64,000 nt of DNA from Periplaneta americana (GCF_040183065.1 NC_091133.1:137326306-137390305); one strand, 5' to 3'. Positions 34,656-47,012 are shown, numbered from the stretch's first letter. Notes: a model not told the origin generated them from the sequence alone. Numbers and translations: made by a program.

Positions 34656-35594
34656 TGTTTCTATTTTTCCTGTTATTGCAGATTTGCTGCCTGTGACATC
34701 AGAAAAGTTCTTAGACATACAAAATCTCTCACAATTTTGTGGTCCTGCTGCAAAGGAATATTTCAGAAAATGCCACTCATAAAAGGAAGCAAGCCTATAA
34801 TTTCAACAGTCAATGAATGTTTGTTTTTATATGTCTATTTATTTTTTATGAGTGTACCTAGTGCACCTTTATTACATTATGCATTAATTGTACCTATCAG
34901 AGGACGTAGAGCGTATTAATATTTTTTCGTTTAGAATTTATGCTTATTAAAGGCTTGATTTAAATAGATATTAGGCTATATTATAACAATTTATTTGATT
35001 TTCTTCTTTAGCCCGATCATTCATTCTCTTCTCTTATATATTGTATTACTCTCATAGTTATTAAATTAATTAATATCGTAAATTGTAAGAATTAAGTAAC
35101 ATAATCCCTATGACTACATCATAACAAAGTACTAATGCATTGCAAACTCTTTGCTACGAGTTACTATTAGAGTAGGCGGGGACAGTTCCTTGGTTGCCGC
35201 TCCTTTTTCCGCGCAAGAAAAGTTCAAGGAACATCATGCGCTCAAATGCTTATTCATCCTTCTTGCCGTGCAGTCCTCATATGTCCAATTTATAAGTCTG
35301 GCACTTTTGCCCATAAATTGCAGTTTTAAAGAAAAGTCTACCACTAACAGGTGATATTCTCAAAATGTTAGTAAGGTACACGGAGAGCTTGACGCCGTCA
35401 TTTAAAATGGGCAGATTACAGAGTCTGTTAGTCATCATAAAATTAGATATAGGGCCCACTTATGTTAAAATCACTGATTTATAGTTTTTCAGGCATGGCG
35501 TGTTTAGATACAACATTAAGCAACAATAAGAGTTTTTTCTAAATTGTTTTGACTGAAACTGTTATGTTTTTCAAATTTACTCAAGGTAAATGGA

Positions 35595-36185
35595 CAGCTT
35601 CAAACACTTGGGGTGTACTACAAGCAATAACATGAGCTGCTGCCAGGAAGTCAAAAGGAGTATAGCAACGACAAAGGAAGCTTTTAACAGAAAAGAGAGC
35701 ATCTTGTGCGGGCCTTTGGAAAAATAACTAAGGAAGAGACTAGTGAAGTGCTTTGTGTGAAGTGTAGCATTATATGGGGGGCAAAACATGGACATTACGA
35801 CGAAGTGAAGAGAAGCGACTAGAAGCATTTGAAATATGGATATGGAGAAGAATGGAGCGCGTGAAATGGACAGATAGAATAAAAAACGAAGCTGTGTTGG
35901 AAAGAGTGGGTGAAGAAAGAATGATGCTGAAACTGATCAGGAAGAGAAAAAGGAATTGCCTGGGTCACTGGTTGAGAAAAAACTGCCTTCTGAAGGATGC
36001 ACTGGAAGGAATGGTGAACGGGAGAAGAGTTCGGGGCATAATATATCAGATGATAGACGACATTAAGATATATGGATCATATGCGGAGACTAAGAAGAAG
36101 GCAGAAAATAGGAAAGACTGAAGAATGTTGGGCTTGCAGTCAAAGACCTGCCATTGGGCAGAACACTGTGAATGAATGAATATGG
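35595..36185 (+). pseudogene. LINE family D, best C-terminal copy
   Basis: Starts within the post-RT region (a KHLGCTTSNN-like segment about 35600-35630), shifts frame near 35725-35775, and is then open at 35774-36121 with TLRRSEEKRLEAFEIWIWRR, MERVKWTDRIKNE, CLGHWLRKNCLLKDALEGM and GRRVRG. It ends after 'gaagaatgttgggcttgcag' with the (GAAT)n terminus near 36165-36182. This is the connection and C-terminal region found in RTE-like LINEs. No catalytic domain remains. Confidence 0.75.
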
Positions 36186-36506
36186 ACAATGTTAAGCAGG
36201 TGTATTCATATTTCATTAATGTTTACGAATTAATTAAACGTACCTATAGGCCTATGCCATGCAGCACAACAGACGCAGAAATAGAGGTCTGAAGGAGGAC
36301 CTGATCAAGTAGCTGTGATATTTAACACATTAGTCTATGCTCTGCGCCATTTTATGACAAACTGAAGTAATTGTATACACATACGGCGTCTCTACTATTA
36401 CTGCTGTAGCGGCGTACAGACACCGTTCATGTAGGCTACTATTAGTGGCGTCTTGCCGTGGCAATATTTTTAAGTTTTCATAGGAGGCAGTAGGACCCAT
36501 TTCAAT

Positions 36507-36518
36507 TGGTGTGTATAT
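36507..36518. repeat. SINE target site duplication, left copy
   Basis: tggtgtgtatat, identical to 36766-36777 across the reverse-oriented SINE. Confidence 0.85.
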
Positions 36519-36765
36519 TTTTTTTAGTAGGTTATTTTACAACGCTTTATCAACATCTTAGGTTATTTAGCGTCTGAATGAGATGAAGGTGATAATGCCG
36601 GTGAAATGAGTCCAGGGTCCAGCACCGAAAGTTACCCAGCATATGCTCATATTGGGAAAACCCCGGAAAAAACCTCAACCAGGTAACTTGCCCCCACCGG
36701 GAATCGAACCCGGGCCACCTGGTTTCGCGGCCAGACGCGCTGACCGTTACTCCACAGATGTGGAC
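36519..36765 (-). mobile_element. Full-length tRNA-headed SINE (family S1)
   Basis: In reverse complement it starts 'gtccacatctgtggagtaac', followed by box A-like 'agtaacggtcagcgcg' and box B 'gggttcgattcccgg'. The body is 'caggttacctggttgaggtt', and the 3' end is 'gcgttgtaaaataacctac', with a short A-run. It shares its head and body with the copy at 58869-59126. It is flanked by 12-bp duplications. Confidence 0.88.
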
Positions 36766-36777
36766 TGGTGTGTATAT
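36766..36777. repeat. SINE target site duplication, right copy
   Basis: tggtgtgtatat, matching 36507-36518. Confidence 0.85.
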
Positions 36778-37229
36778 GTTTAACAGCTGTTGAAATGTGC
36801 GATGTTGTCATTGAATGCTGCATTCAGTTAATAAAGAGAACTTAAAGGCAGTTATTTTTTAAAGCTCACTTAAAACGGGGGAAAATCTTTGCGTTTGTTG
36901 ACACGTGAACATAGTTTCATTTCGGAAGAAGTAATCAGACAAACGTCTGCAATCATCTTACCTTAAAAAGTAAAATTAGACGTAAGCATAAAATGATCAT
37001 AGCAATAATAACATTATCATCACCACTAGGGGCCGTATTTGTCCCAGGGCATACAGAGATAAGGTTAGCTGTTCACAGACTACACTAACGTGACGTCATA
37101 TTTGACGCGTGACACAGCATCTTGTTTCTGCTGAAGTTGACGTTTTATTCATGATTCAAAACTAGACCTCATATACAGTTTACAATGCATTATAGTGATA
37201 AAGACTGATACTACGATGATTTTTTCTAA
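36778..37229. other. Plain sequence, nothing recognised
   Basis: No repeat match and no meaningful frame. Confidence 0.3.
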
Positions 37230-37358
37230 ATTTAAATTATTTATTAATTTATTTGATTTATTTTTATTAGCAGAGTTAAGGTCGTAAGTCCTTCTCTTCC
37301 ACTTAACCAGTATAAAAATACACAGCAAATATAAATAACAGCAACACAGAAAACAATG

Positions 37359-37360
<2 letters not shown>
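37230..37360 (-). mobile_element. LINE 3' UTR fragment (CR1-like)
   Basis: In reverse complement, 'tggttaagtggaagagaagg' and 'acttacgaccttaactctg' resemble the terminal 'agaggggcagagaaggcctg..ccttatctctacc' of the LINE at 21985-23291, followed by an AAATAAAT-rich end. It is bounded by an (AAT)n array. No coding sequence. Confidence 0.5.
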
Positions 37361-37399
<39 letters not shown>

Positions 37400-37422
37400 G
37401 TAATAATAATAATAATAATAAA
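37361..37422. repeat. (AAT)n microsatellite
   Basis: About 20 units with one AGT interruption. 37423-38030 after it is AT-rich and unremarkable. Confidence 0.9.
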
Positions 37423-38042
37423 TCATATCCCACAAAAGTTATATTTGCAGAAACATAATATTCTAGGGACGAAAAAGTCTTTTTGACAATCGGCTTTTCA
37501 AAGCAGTCAATGTCTAAAGTCCCTTAATAGACTATTTTACACTATTTACAAAATAAAGTAGGCTATAGTATAATGAAATAAAACATCTTTCATTACAATT
37601 ACCTAATAGTGTAAATATTAAAAACAGCGTATTCTAGTGTACGTAGTTTAAATCAGTGATATTCAAAATTTTTTGTTAGCGTACCCTCAAAATACATTTT
37701 TTTTACCTCCAAAACTGCATTGCAATTATATACAAACTTTTCGAGTTGACGATCGTAATGCAAAAATCATACCGGTACGTTCCTATCTTCAACAATTTTT
37801 TAATTATTAATTAGTGAAATCTGTAATAGATTCTGGAACACTGTGTATTTTATATTTTTCCTTTCTTTATCCGTTTAACTTTCTTCAGTATTACCACGAT
37901 TAGAGACCTTGCAATCGATATAATTGTCATGCCATTCTTTATTTTCATCATGGCCCGTAAGGAAATCCGTTTGGAATTCTCTGGTCTGAATTTTATCATG
38001 TGGACAGAAACGATTGGTCAAGTGGGCGAGCTCCATTAAAAA

Positions 38043-38275
38043 CAATTAAATTAATCTATGGTTTATTTAACGACGCTCGCAACTGCCCAGGTTATATCAG
38101 CGACGCCGGTGTGCCGGAATTTTGTCCCGCAGGAGTTCTTTTATATGCCAGTAAATCTACTGACATGAGCCTGTCGCATTTAAGCACACCTAAAGCCATC
38201 GACCTGGGCCGGGATCGAACCCGCAACCGCGAGCACAGAAGGCCAGCGCTATACCAACTACGCTACCCAGGCCGA
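38043..38275 (-). mobile_element. Full-length tRNA-headed SINE (family S2)
   Basis: In reverse complement the head begins GCCTGGG, with box A 'tagcgtagttggtatagcg', box B 'gggttcgatcccgg', then CCCAGGT, which can pair with the first seven bases as an acceptor stem. The anticodon arm is not convincingly paired, so it is a SINE and not a tRNA gene. The tail ends 'gagcgtcgttaaataaacca'. Near-identical flanks 'ctccattaaaaa' (38031-38042) and 'ctccatttaaaa' (38276-38287) are likely target duplications. Confidence 0.85.
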
Positions 38276-38287
38276 CTCCATTTAAAA

Positions 38288-39196
38288 TAGTGCAAAGAAT
38301 AAAAATCTGAACGCGCCAAACGAATCCGTTCCGGCAAGTGAGCGCCTATCTTTATTATTTGGATCATGCACGAGACATGGAAAATGGAGGGAGTTCCCTG
38401 GTGAGGGACCAGCTCGACGCAGGGACCACCTCCTAAAGACGGACAAAACGTTCGGGGTAAATGGAAAGGAAGTCCAATACGGCATCGGGACAAAACCCAC
38501 ACTGTGTATAAGTAGTTAGAATAATTTATTCACCCATATTAGGAAAGGAAATACTGAAACAGTCTGCCTCTTTGTTCCTAACAGATGCGACTAAATAATG
38601 TAGTTCCCGTAGAGAAAAGGAGGTTATATTGCAGGGCAGGCAGAATACATCACACATTACATCTTAAGAAGTTCATCGCAGATAAAAGTCACAAAGGGTT
38701 AGATTGGGAAATACAAGCGGGCACACATTCCTACTGATAATTCTATCCTCGACGAAAGAATATTCGACTGTATGTGCTGGAGTAGAATCCTACTGGAAAA
38801 AGCAAACCTACGCTTCCTTTGCATTAACTCGCCAAAAAAGGGAAGCGGAATATTTTCCACATGCATTCGGCTTATATTTAATAATATTAATAGTTCGCGA
38901 CTTGTCGAATCTGAGCTTTCTTCGTATGACAGCACGCCCGCTGATAGACGAAGTTACCGCCTTCCGCTTTCACCCGGTACTAAAATTGGAACTATGCATA
39001 AGTTTCGCTGGTCGATATTCTCTGATGACTATGTAAACCAGGCATTCTTATCTCACGGTTCGCTGTGATGAACCTGAACACCCCTTTTCCTGAAACTAAA
39101 AGAATGAGTTCGTTCTCAGCCACTTTTATTTTTTACATAGGCCTATAGTAGATCTGTGTCAAATAATAACAGTTATCACTTTCATATCTTTGTCGT
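38288..39196. other. Plain sequence, nothing recognised
   Basis: Frames of 60-110 codons exist (38704-39068) but show no domain. Confidence 0.3.
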
Positions 39197-39199
39197 CGC

Positions 39200-39285
39200 G
39201 TCCTCCTCCGCCTCCTCCTCCTCCTCCTCCTCCTCCTCCTCACCATCACCATCACCATCACCATCACCATCACCATCACCATCAC

Positions 39286-39335
<50 letters not shown>

Positions 39336-39336
39336 C
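39200..39336. repeat. Compound microsatellite (TCC)n(ACCATC)n(ATC)n
   Basis: Three adjoining tandem repeats with related units. The long Ser/Pro/His frames over it are by-products. Confidence 0.95.
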
Positions 39337-39396
39337 CTTTTCTCTGCATTTCACTCATTTTTACTCTTCTTTCTTACACGTAAATTTTCATTTAAT

Positions 39397-39683
39397 TCCT
39401 GTAAAGGTAAAGTTATCCCTATTTAGGCTATGGCAGTTACCAGTGTAGCTGGAGGTTAAACCTTCCACCTTTTCTAGACATTAGTAGCAGTGGGGATGTC
39501 ACTCCTACATGCTTACCGCCTTTACCCTTCAGGAAATGCCCCTGGTACTCAACCCGGAGGGTCATAGCGCGGCCTAAAGATTTAGATTAATGGAGAAAAC
39601 CGATGACCAGCGAGAATCAAACCGCTGCTAGGAAGCAAGCAGAGCAACGTCTTTACCGCGACGCTATCGCGCGACCCCTCAAT
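39397..39683 (-). mobile_element. tRNA-headed SINE (family S3)
   Basis: In reverse complement: box A-like 'gatagcgtcgcggtaaagac' and box B-like 'ggtttgattctcgctgg', then a body with 'ctccattaatctaaatcttt' and 'ccctccgggttgagtacc'. It ends 'gataactttacctttacagg'. Flanking duplications were not resolved. Confidence 0.55.
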
Positions 39684-41345
39684 TCTTGTAATTTAAAAAA
39701 ATACGTCACTGAACACCACTTTGTCATTTTGAAAGTGTTTGAAGACATTCGTAAACAAAAACCATGCATGCCTTCAAATAGCGACATTCTTACCAACAAA
39801 CTTGCCTTGAATTACATGAGTTTTTAGGCTTTCGCGGTAAATGCATTCAGAAGTAGACCTGAAACGTTGGAATGTCAAGCTTCAGAAAAGGATGGAAGAC
39901 CCAGAAGTCTACTTCTGGACGCCAAACGGTTCTTTGCATTTCCCTTTAATTCGAAAATCTTTCGCTTCGAAACTAATGAAATACTTCGAATACAGCTCTC
40001 GACTCTTGTATTATCTTACATGTCGCGCTACAAATGTCCATGCAAGTGGCCGCCGCCGCCGCGGACCGTGGGAACAGCAAGGTGCACAGGTCTCATTGCC
40101 CAGCGAACCCGAAAATCGATATGAATAACATTTAACAAGCAACCCGCGCTTGCAGTTTAAGATAAAATCGACCGTGCAGCATTGTCAGCTACCATTGTTC
40201 TAATTCGACCGATAACAGCACCTACGCAGAAAGCGCGGGGGGCGGGTGGTTCGACTCCCTCCCCCCCTCCCTGCAGATCACTGAGAGCCGAACGGGAGGA
40301 ATCTAGCTACGTGTTGCAGCGGGGGGCAGCACACAACAACACAAAAAAGAGAGAATAAAGTTGAAAAAGTTCGCAGCAGGGAGCGGAACACAGAAGCTGC
40401 ATTGCTGCCCATCCGTTTGATGTGTGTTTTGGTGGAAAGAGCGTTCTGTTGGATCATGCACCGCAGAATTTTGAGTTCGCAGAAAGTTATACACACATTT
40501 ATTTGTTGGGTTGTTTTATGTGGTTTTCGGTTCACTTTGGATATCTAGAAATCCGATATTAACGTGGGCGGAACCTGCAGATTTATGTGAAACGAACAGC
40601 GAAATAGAAAATAAATCACGTATTACCCCATGAAGTACTGTCATCGTGACTGCGCAGTAGGCTACCTAGGCAACATATTACAATCGTTATGGATGTGATG
40701 ACTACATTCACCAAAACGTTCAGTTCTAGAAATTGCATTAATCACATTTACACTCCATTGTCGCTCGATGAAAAGAGAAAAAAGAGGAATACTTCAAATA
40801 CATCTCGTAGTAATATAATTTAGCACACCTAAAACATGTTGCTAGAAACTCTAAGTCTATAGGAGAATATACAATGTGGCAAAACAGTCATTAATCAGTG
40901 ACGAGTTTGCATGCAAGTTGTAATTCAACGCACAGAACTTCCGCGTCGACTAGCTCTAACAAAAAACTGCTGTCACAAATTTCTCCTCATGAGTTTCACG
41001 TTGTCGCGCAACAATTTCGATATGGATCCCTCCATTTGGTCATGATGTACCTCATCAAGATTCTGTCCTTGAAGTGCATTTGCTGTCATGCTATATATAT
41101 ACTGAAACGGAGCTTTCGGGCTATGATGCCGTGGTCTACTGGTGCACATGTTCAGTGGTTAGGTATCCTAGGTCGAAGTCTTCTGCTAGGGATACCAGTT
41201 GCTACAGGTATCCCTAGTAACATACCAAATGGTAAGGAGTTTGAAAAGCAATATTACTGACAATAAAAACCTTCAGTATCACTTTACTATTAAAGGGAAA
41301 AGCCGTTTTACCTCGAAATTTACATAATGTATTAATTCATACATT
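39684..41345. other. Plain sequence with a GC patch at 40040-40330
   Basis: A CCGCCGCCG run and C/G-rich tracts lie at 40040-40090 and 40235-40330. Frames there are open but unrecognised. The rest is unremarkable. Confidence 0.3.
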
Positions 41346-41522
41346 CACAGTTTTCTGTACAAGGGCAGGTCTTTCACTGCAAACCCAACATTCTCCAATC
41401 TTTCTCATTTTATGCCTTCCTCTTTGTCTCCGCATATGATTCATATATCTTAATGTTGTCTATCATCTGATATATTCTTCTGCCATGAACTTTTCTCCCG
41501 TTCACCATTCCTTCCAGTGCAA
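41346..41522 (-). mobile_element. LINE family D 3' end (reverse orientation)
   Basis: Matches the last 180 bases of 35595-36185 and the copies at 26285 and 50125: 'gggcaggtctttcactgcaa', 'tgttgtctatcatctgatat' and 'cgttcaccattccttccagtg'. It is very 5'-truncated. 41523-41990 after it is plain sequence. Confidence 0.75.
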
Positions 41523-41991
41523 TGTATTAATATGAATATATTTTTTAAATGAAAGAATTCGTAGTCATATTAGTTCCATACACTATTTTAACACCGGAAT
41601 GTTGAGAACCAGCATGAGAATTTAACCTACTATTAAGGAATAAACCGACACATGTCCAATAGATATTTTTATTTTCTTTCTTCACTGGAAGGGGTCTGTC
41701 ACAGAGCAGTGGAAGTGAGGACAATGGTTACATAGTTATTCTAGCAACAATTTTAGATGTAGCTATGTAGCTATTAATAGAAATAGAGATTCAAGTGCTG
41801 GCACATGGGTTACAACATGTTCTGTGCACCTGACTGAGTCTCAGTTTCCCTGGAACAAAGGCACTTCTCTAGCTTTTATGAATCTCATAACGCCTTTCTT
41901 CCATTATCACTCCGTTCAACTATATTGATTTTGCGTTTTCTTCCTTCCTCTCTTTATCTTATATTTGTCCACGCTCACTCCGCGTCCGCCA

Positions 41992-42000
41992 TGCCATATG
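41992..42000. repeat. Possible target duplication, left copy
   Basis: tgccatatg, differing at one base from tgccttatg at 42560-42568. Confidence 0.6.
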
Positions 42001-42559
42001 TTTTTTTTTCTTGTTGGGAGGGAGGGAACATCCCGCGTACTACGACCTGAGGTCTATTGTACATCCCCATATATATGGGATGAGTTCGTGCCTACCGATC
42101 CTCTACGTGCACCGACCCCCTTAACGACCGGTCCCTACAGCCAGCAGAGTCCATGTACCACTCCTGCTTCGGCAACCCCCCCCCCCAGGCTCCCTTAACG
42201 GTCCGAGGCGGAAGTCCTCTCCCGAGAAGGTCTACCCCGAGCACCGTTGCAGAAGCTATCCACTATCACATGAATACAATCCACGGAGGCCGGTCGAGAG
42301 AGCCAGCAGCTTCGGAGGGCCGCCTGTAGAGCGATCTGGAAACCAGATGATGAATGAAAGGATGATAGGGGATGATAGGGGAGGAAAGGAAGTGGCGAAG
42401 GTGAGTGGCGTTCCAGTCGCCCGATAAAGTTACCTGATATTCATCCATAGGAGTGAGGGAAAAACCCCGAAAAAACCTCACCCAGGCAACTCGTCCCGAC
42501 TGGGGACCGAACCAGGGTTCGGAGTTAGACTCGCTAATCCCTCAGCCACAACGGTGGAC
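42001..42559 (-). mobile_element. 559-bp tRNA-headed retroposon
   Basis: On the minus strand the tRNA-like head is at the right edge: box A-like 'tggctgagggattagcgagt' and box B-like 'ggttcggtccccagt' around 42490-42550. It continues 'gcctgggtgaggttttttcg', as in SINE family S1. An unusually long GC-rich body follows ('cggcctccgtggattgtatt', 'gtagaccttctcgggagagg'). It ends in a poly-A of nine at 42009-42001. Near-perfect 9-bp flanks support one retroposition event. The body is not shared with the shorter SINEs here and I do not recognise a partner LINE. Confidence 0.7.
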
Positions 42560-42568
42560 TGCCTTATG

Positions 42569-44234
42569 GGTTACAACGTTGTTCTGCGAAGTGGCAACAT
42601 TGACAGTATGGTTTCCTCTGACGGTACTAACTTTCTGCCTTTTGAATATACACAATCGAAAGAAGGAATCAGTTACAACATTGTTCGACCTTAAATCCAA
42701 TTGTGATAAAAGTGTGGGTTACATCGTTGTTAGACGGAGATATTCATTTTTAAAGTCAGAGCGACTACTTAATACGAGTAATAATATTTAAGTTTTTAAC
42801 CACACGGAACCCTTTAAATTCTTGGCGGATTTAAAATAATATCTTGTGTATGGTCATTATTCAGTGTAAATGTTACACATGTGAACATAGAATGTGTAAC
42901 CAGTTGTTGGTAGCCTATCAGACGGCCACCATCTTTGTTTTATCCTCAGGTCTAAGTTATTGTAGATGGTATTGGTTCAGTGCTTACCCTTACAGCGCAG
43001 GAAATACACAGCAATTCCACTTCAGTAACGCAGTAACACATAGGCCTATGTTACAGGCACATTAACAATCCAGCTTGGAAAACAAATGAACAGAGACACC
43101 AAACTTACAAATGAAATATTTTTCCGATTGGCTCCTTTTGATAAGAATAAATTTTATTAGCTAGTGTGGAAGGTTGGGCCTACTTGTGAACTCGCATTAG
43201 ACGATGATCTGAGTTTGCAGTGCCGGCTTGTGGATATTCAGTTACAATCCTATTATCCGTGCAGAACAAGACCACAACATAACATTATGCATAATAACAT
43301 GCGCCCGTCCAGGAAAGGAGTTCCAGACTTAGTGTGAAGTTTTATAACTCATAGGCGCAGAAAAACTGAGCTCCACTGCGGACGACAAGACGTCATGACT
43401 GCAAACGGCATCGGAAAATGAGTGAAGCTCAGGATCAACTTGCGGAAAATCTGCTACATTTACAGAATTAACACATTAATAGTTTGTAACTGTAAATGTA
43501 CAGTATCAAAAATAATCCAAAAGGGTCTTTATTTAACGACGTCAATTACACAACGACTTCAGTGTATATTTGTGAATGTTGAACGACAAAAATGAAACTG
43601 AAGCTGAATAAATGAGATTATCAGGATATCGATTAATATAGTCGACAGTGGTAGACTTCGAAGTAGCACATTAGGAAGAAGTTATTCGCAGACAGAATTG
43701 TAGTTAGAATGAAAAACATTACGCGATGTGGAAAAAATGTGTGCAGGGAATGGTAACACAGTAGACATTGAATTATGAAACATCGAAAGCAGAGGCGGAG
43801 GGAACAGTTCTGTGTAATCGAGGATCAAGTTATAAAACATTTAAAATATCATACAGAAGAATCAACAATAAGTCTAAGTACAATTTTATAAAACAACATT
43901 ATAACATCCATATTCATATAAGAGGGGACACAGGCCTACTGAATGAAATGTAAGTTATACAGATATAGCAAGCATAAGAACACCGTATGAAAAATGAACA
44001 CTCTACATCAGTGCGGTGCTTACTAGTAGTTCAGAGCGCGAGCTTTTTAAGCGCTCTCTAAAGGCGCGGCGCTTTTCTCTCTGAGGCACATTGCAATACA
44101 GCAGTAAGAAAGGGTGCAACGTTGCGGACCATGTCAGATCGGAGGCGAGATTACAATAAAGATTTTTTAAATGATAAATAGAAGGTTCAATTTTTATACA
44201 CTGAACATCGCATTGAAGTACAGTGTTTAATAAG

Positions 44235-44235
<1 letters not shown>
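42569..44235. other. Plain sequence, nothing recognised
   Basis: AT-rich with scattered short frames. A SINE-tail-like 'tttatttaacgacgtcaa' lies at 43529. Confidence 0.3.

Positions 44236-44269
<34 letters not shown>
44236..44269. repeat. (TA)n microsatellite
   Basis: About 17 TA units. Confidence 0.9.
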
Positions 44270-44275
<6 letters not shown>

Positions 44276-44402
44276 TAATTATTTGTAAAAAAAATGTCAA
44301 ACGTCAGTACGAAATACAACACAAACACAGATATAGACATTATTCTGGATAAGATAGAAATTGATTTTAGACAAGACAACACAGGTGCAACTATCATTTT
44401 AA

Positions 44403-45070
44403 GGGGACACTGTAGTGAAATAATGCTCAAAATTTAAGAAAATCCATGTTTTTTTGTTTTTATGATCGTAATTATATGACCTAACCTTATACTGAATTGT
44501 GCCAAACATACGGTGCGTGAATTGAGAGAAATGTTTTTTTTTTAATGCTGTTTTCACGACTATAAAATTTTAAGCAGTTTATTGCATAAAAAAGCTCCTT
44601 GAACAACAATTATTGTCATATAGATCTGAAACTTCTCACAGAGGTGAATTAAATGTTGATAAATAAAATTTAATTAGCATTTGTATGAAATATTAAGTTC
44701 CTTCGGGGAATATCCATGTTGCATTTAGATTGAATTTAATATGCTGTAATGGTAAATTCATAAAGTTTGAACATTTATTTGTCTCTCTATTTAAACTGAG
44801 CTTTAAAACCTAATTAATTTTTATTCCCATAACTATTTTCAAGATTTTGAGCAAATATGAACTAGAAAGTTTGAAAATTTTGACGCAAAGAGCCTATTTA
44901 GTGACGTCAATATAAAATATATATTTAAAAATATAATTCCAAACTATTAGACTTAATGACAAATTTTGTACAGATGATAGTATTGTAGATCTCTTTATAT
45001 AGTTTACATTTCACAAATTTTGGATGAAAATTGTGGAAGTTTTAAAAATCATACGTGTCTACATGTCCTC
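44403..45070. mobile_element. TTAA-flanked MITE, piggyBac-like
   Basis: The left end GGGGACACTGTAG and the reverse complement of the right end GAGGACATGTAG form short imperfect inverted repeats. Each is bordered directly by TTAA (44399-44402 and 45071-45074), the duplication made by piggyBac-type transposases. The interior is AT-rich and non-coding, so the 668-bp element is non-autonomous. The short TIR leaves some chance of coincidence. Confidence 0.5.
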
Positions 45071-45074
45071 TTAA

Positions 45075-46895
45075 ATGATTGACTCAGAAAAGTACGATGC
45101 CTCTTCGATAGCATAATTTAATGAATTTATTTTTCCGCGTTATGTGCACCCCACAAATCACTCTAAGAAAACTCATTACATAATCATGACTGGAGATTAT
45201 GGACTACATTTTCACAGCCATACAATCAATATATACTTTATTTTAATCATTATTCTCATTATTTTTTTAACAAATGCTCAAAAGTACTTACAGACCCTGT
45301 TAATTCCTGCTAAACAATGAAGTAAAGTATTTACAGAATAAACAGCTGCTTTTCACATGAAAATGGTTTACAAACAATTAACTTCTTCTCTTTCTCTTTT
45401 TGTTCTCTCCTCTCCTTTGCGATTTGTTTACATATGTACACCTATACATTAAGTAATTATTACATAGCCTGAAATTTATTAACGCAAGTTATCATAATAA
45501 TTACTGCATTCATTCGCTGCATGTGCACGTACATCCCTATGTCTAGGTTGGGACGCTATGTAGTGGATGCGCTATGCGCTCGTGATCAAGGTCGAGCTCT
45601 TCCACCGTGATTGAAAGCTAAGATCGTCTCATCCCTGCTCTACATGAAACAAATACTGTAAATAACACACGATACCGCAATAGCTGGGCAAAGAGATACG
45701 AAACTGCAATAAACAGGCACACTATACGAGTATATCTGCACTGTACGTGAAGTCACGTCTCTGAACAGATCACTTAACATAAATTCCTTTCTCAGTATTT
45801 CTCATGCATTAAAAAATTAAAAAACATACACGATTTTCGAAAAGATCCCCATGTCCATGTGAGTCAGACTCGGCCTATCCTACTACTACGGTTACACAGT
45901 TCATGCGCGCACTTCGAGAGACTTGCCTTGTAGATTTCAGAAATGAACTGCCTGTATTAATTATTTAGAAGACATTTCACACTGAGAGAAAATACTCAAA
46001 TTTTTTAATCTCGAGATAACGGAAAAAGGTTACTTCCGTAATATCCCATAGAGGACCACTCTTTAACCAATCGTTGGTGGTTACGGATGTGAAACTGGAC
46101 GTCTGGGAAATGAGTGCTCGGAGCATAAACTAATTCCATTCTTCCATCATTCTTCTTCCTCTCCCTCGTCTTCCCTTCTTTTTCCTCTACGTCTTTCGAT
46201 TTCTTACATCATATTCGTCTTTCTTAATATTTACCTCCTCTCGGTCTATGGCGCACATCCATAAAGAATTTGAGATTAATAATTTGGAGCGAAGTTGCCA
46301 CGACGCGTTGTATTTAAAGAGAAATTTTAATCACTGACTTACAAAAAGTCTGCGAACGGCACGATTCAGTGGGCTGAGCCTATGTGAAACACGAAAAGTT
46401 AAAAGAGGAGTGCTTGAGGGGGGAGGGAGGGCTGAAAGCAGAAAATGCGTATTCGAACGAGACGGAAAACACTTGCGTTAGCACACGGTTCACGTCTGAA
46501 GTGATTGAGTTAACAGTCGATTAGATATCGAGGGAGGGGCTTTGTGTACCGTGTGTGTGGGAGTTTGGCACAGGTGAACTGGCACCCAGTCAAGCGGACG
46601 AACACGGCGCATCCTGCTGTACGCTACACCAAACTAGCATGCAGCAAGACATGGCGGCTTCCTTGTGCTTCCTGCGGCCGAATAGTCCATTTATCAGCCA
46701 ACCTAAAAACATACACACAAGCTTCCGAAATAGTGAATTGAGAAGTGCTGAGTATTATTCATACTAGCAGAAATAAAAAATGAAGAAATTATAACACAAA
46801 AACTAAAGAAAGTTAAGAAATAATTATAAGAACATATGAACAAAGAGACTAAAAGGTGTTTTAATTTAGGATCTACATTAGTAATATAAGCTTAC
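45075..46895. other. Plain sequence; GC-richer patch at 46350-46740
   Basis: Within 46300-46740 composition rises and an ATG in good context ('gacATGGCGGC', 46650) starts a short frame to 46767 (38 codons). It resembles a promoter/5'-UTR region in composition only; no downstream exon is seen. Confidence 0.25.
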
Positions 46896-46896
46896 G

Positions 46897-47012
46897 TTAC
46901 AAGAGCGGTATGTTGACGTTTTCATGGTCGAGGAAAATATTGAAAAAGCGAAACGTAATTGAGCTTTTTTAATTTCCGAGAACATGAAAACAAACATACC
47001 GCTCGTGTATCG
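46897..47012. repeat. Palindromic element (hairpin), MITE-like
   Basis: 'gagcggtatgttgacgtttt' at 46903-46922 and 'aaaacaaacataccgctc' at 46987-47004 are inverted copies, extending outward through 'ca(a/c)' and inward through 'catg'. A spacer of about 55 bases carries further partial complementarity. No coding potential. Confidence 0.6.

Noticed and set aside
38200..38275. A cellular tRNA gene on the minus strand
   Set aside because: The acceptor stem pairs, but the anticodon arm does not and a SINE body with target duplications follows.
46544..46767. Promoter plus first exon with ATGGCGGC
   Set aside because: Suggestive composition and start context only; no splice donor linking to further exons could be argued.
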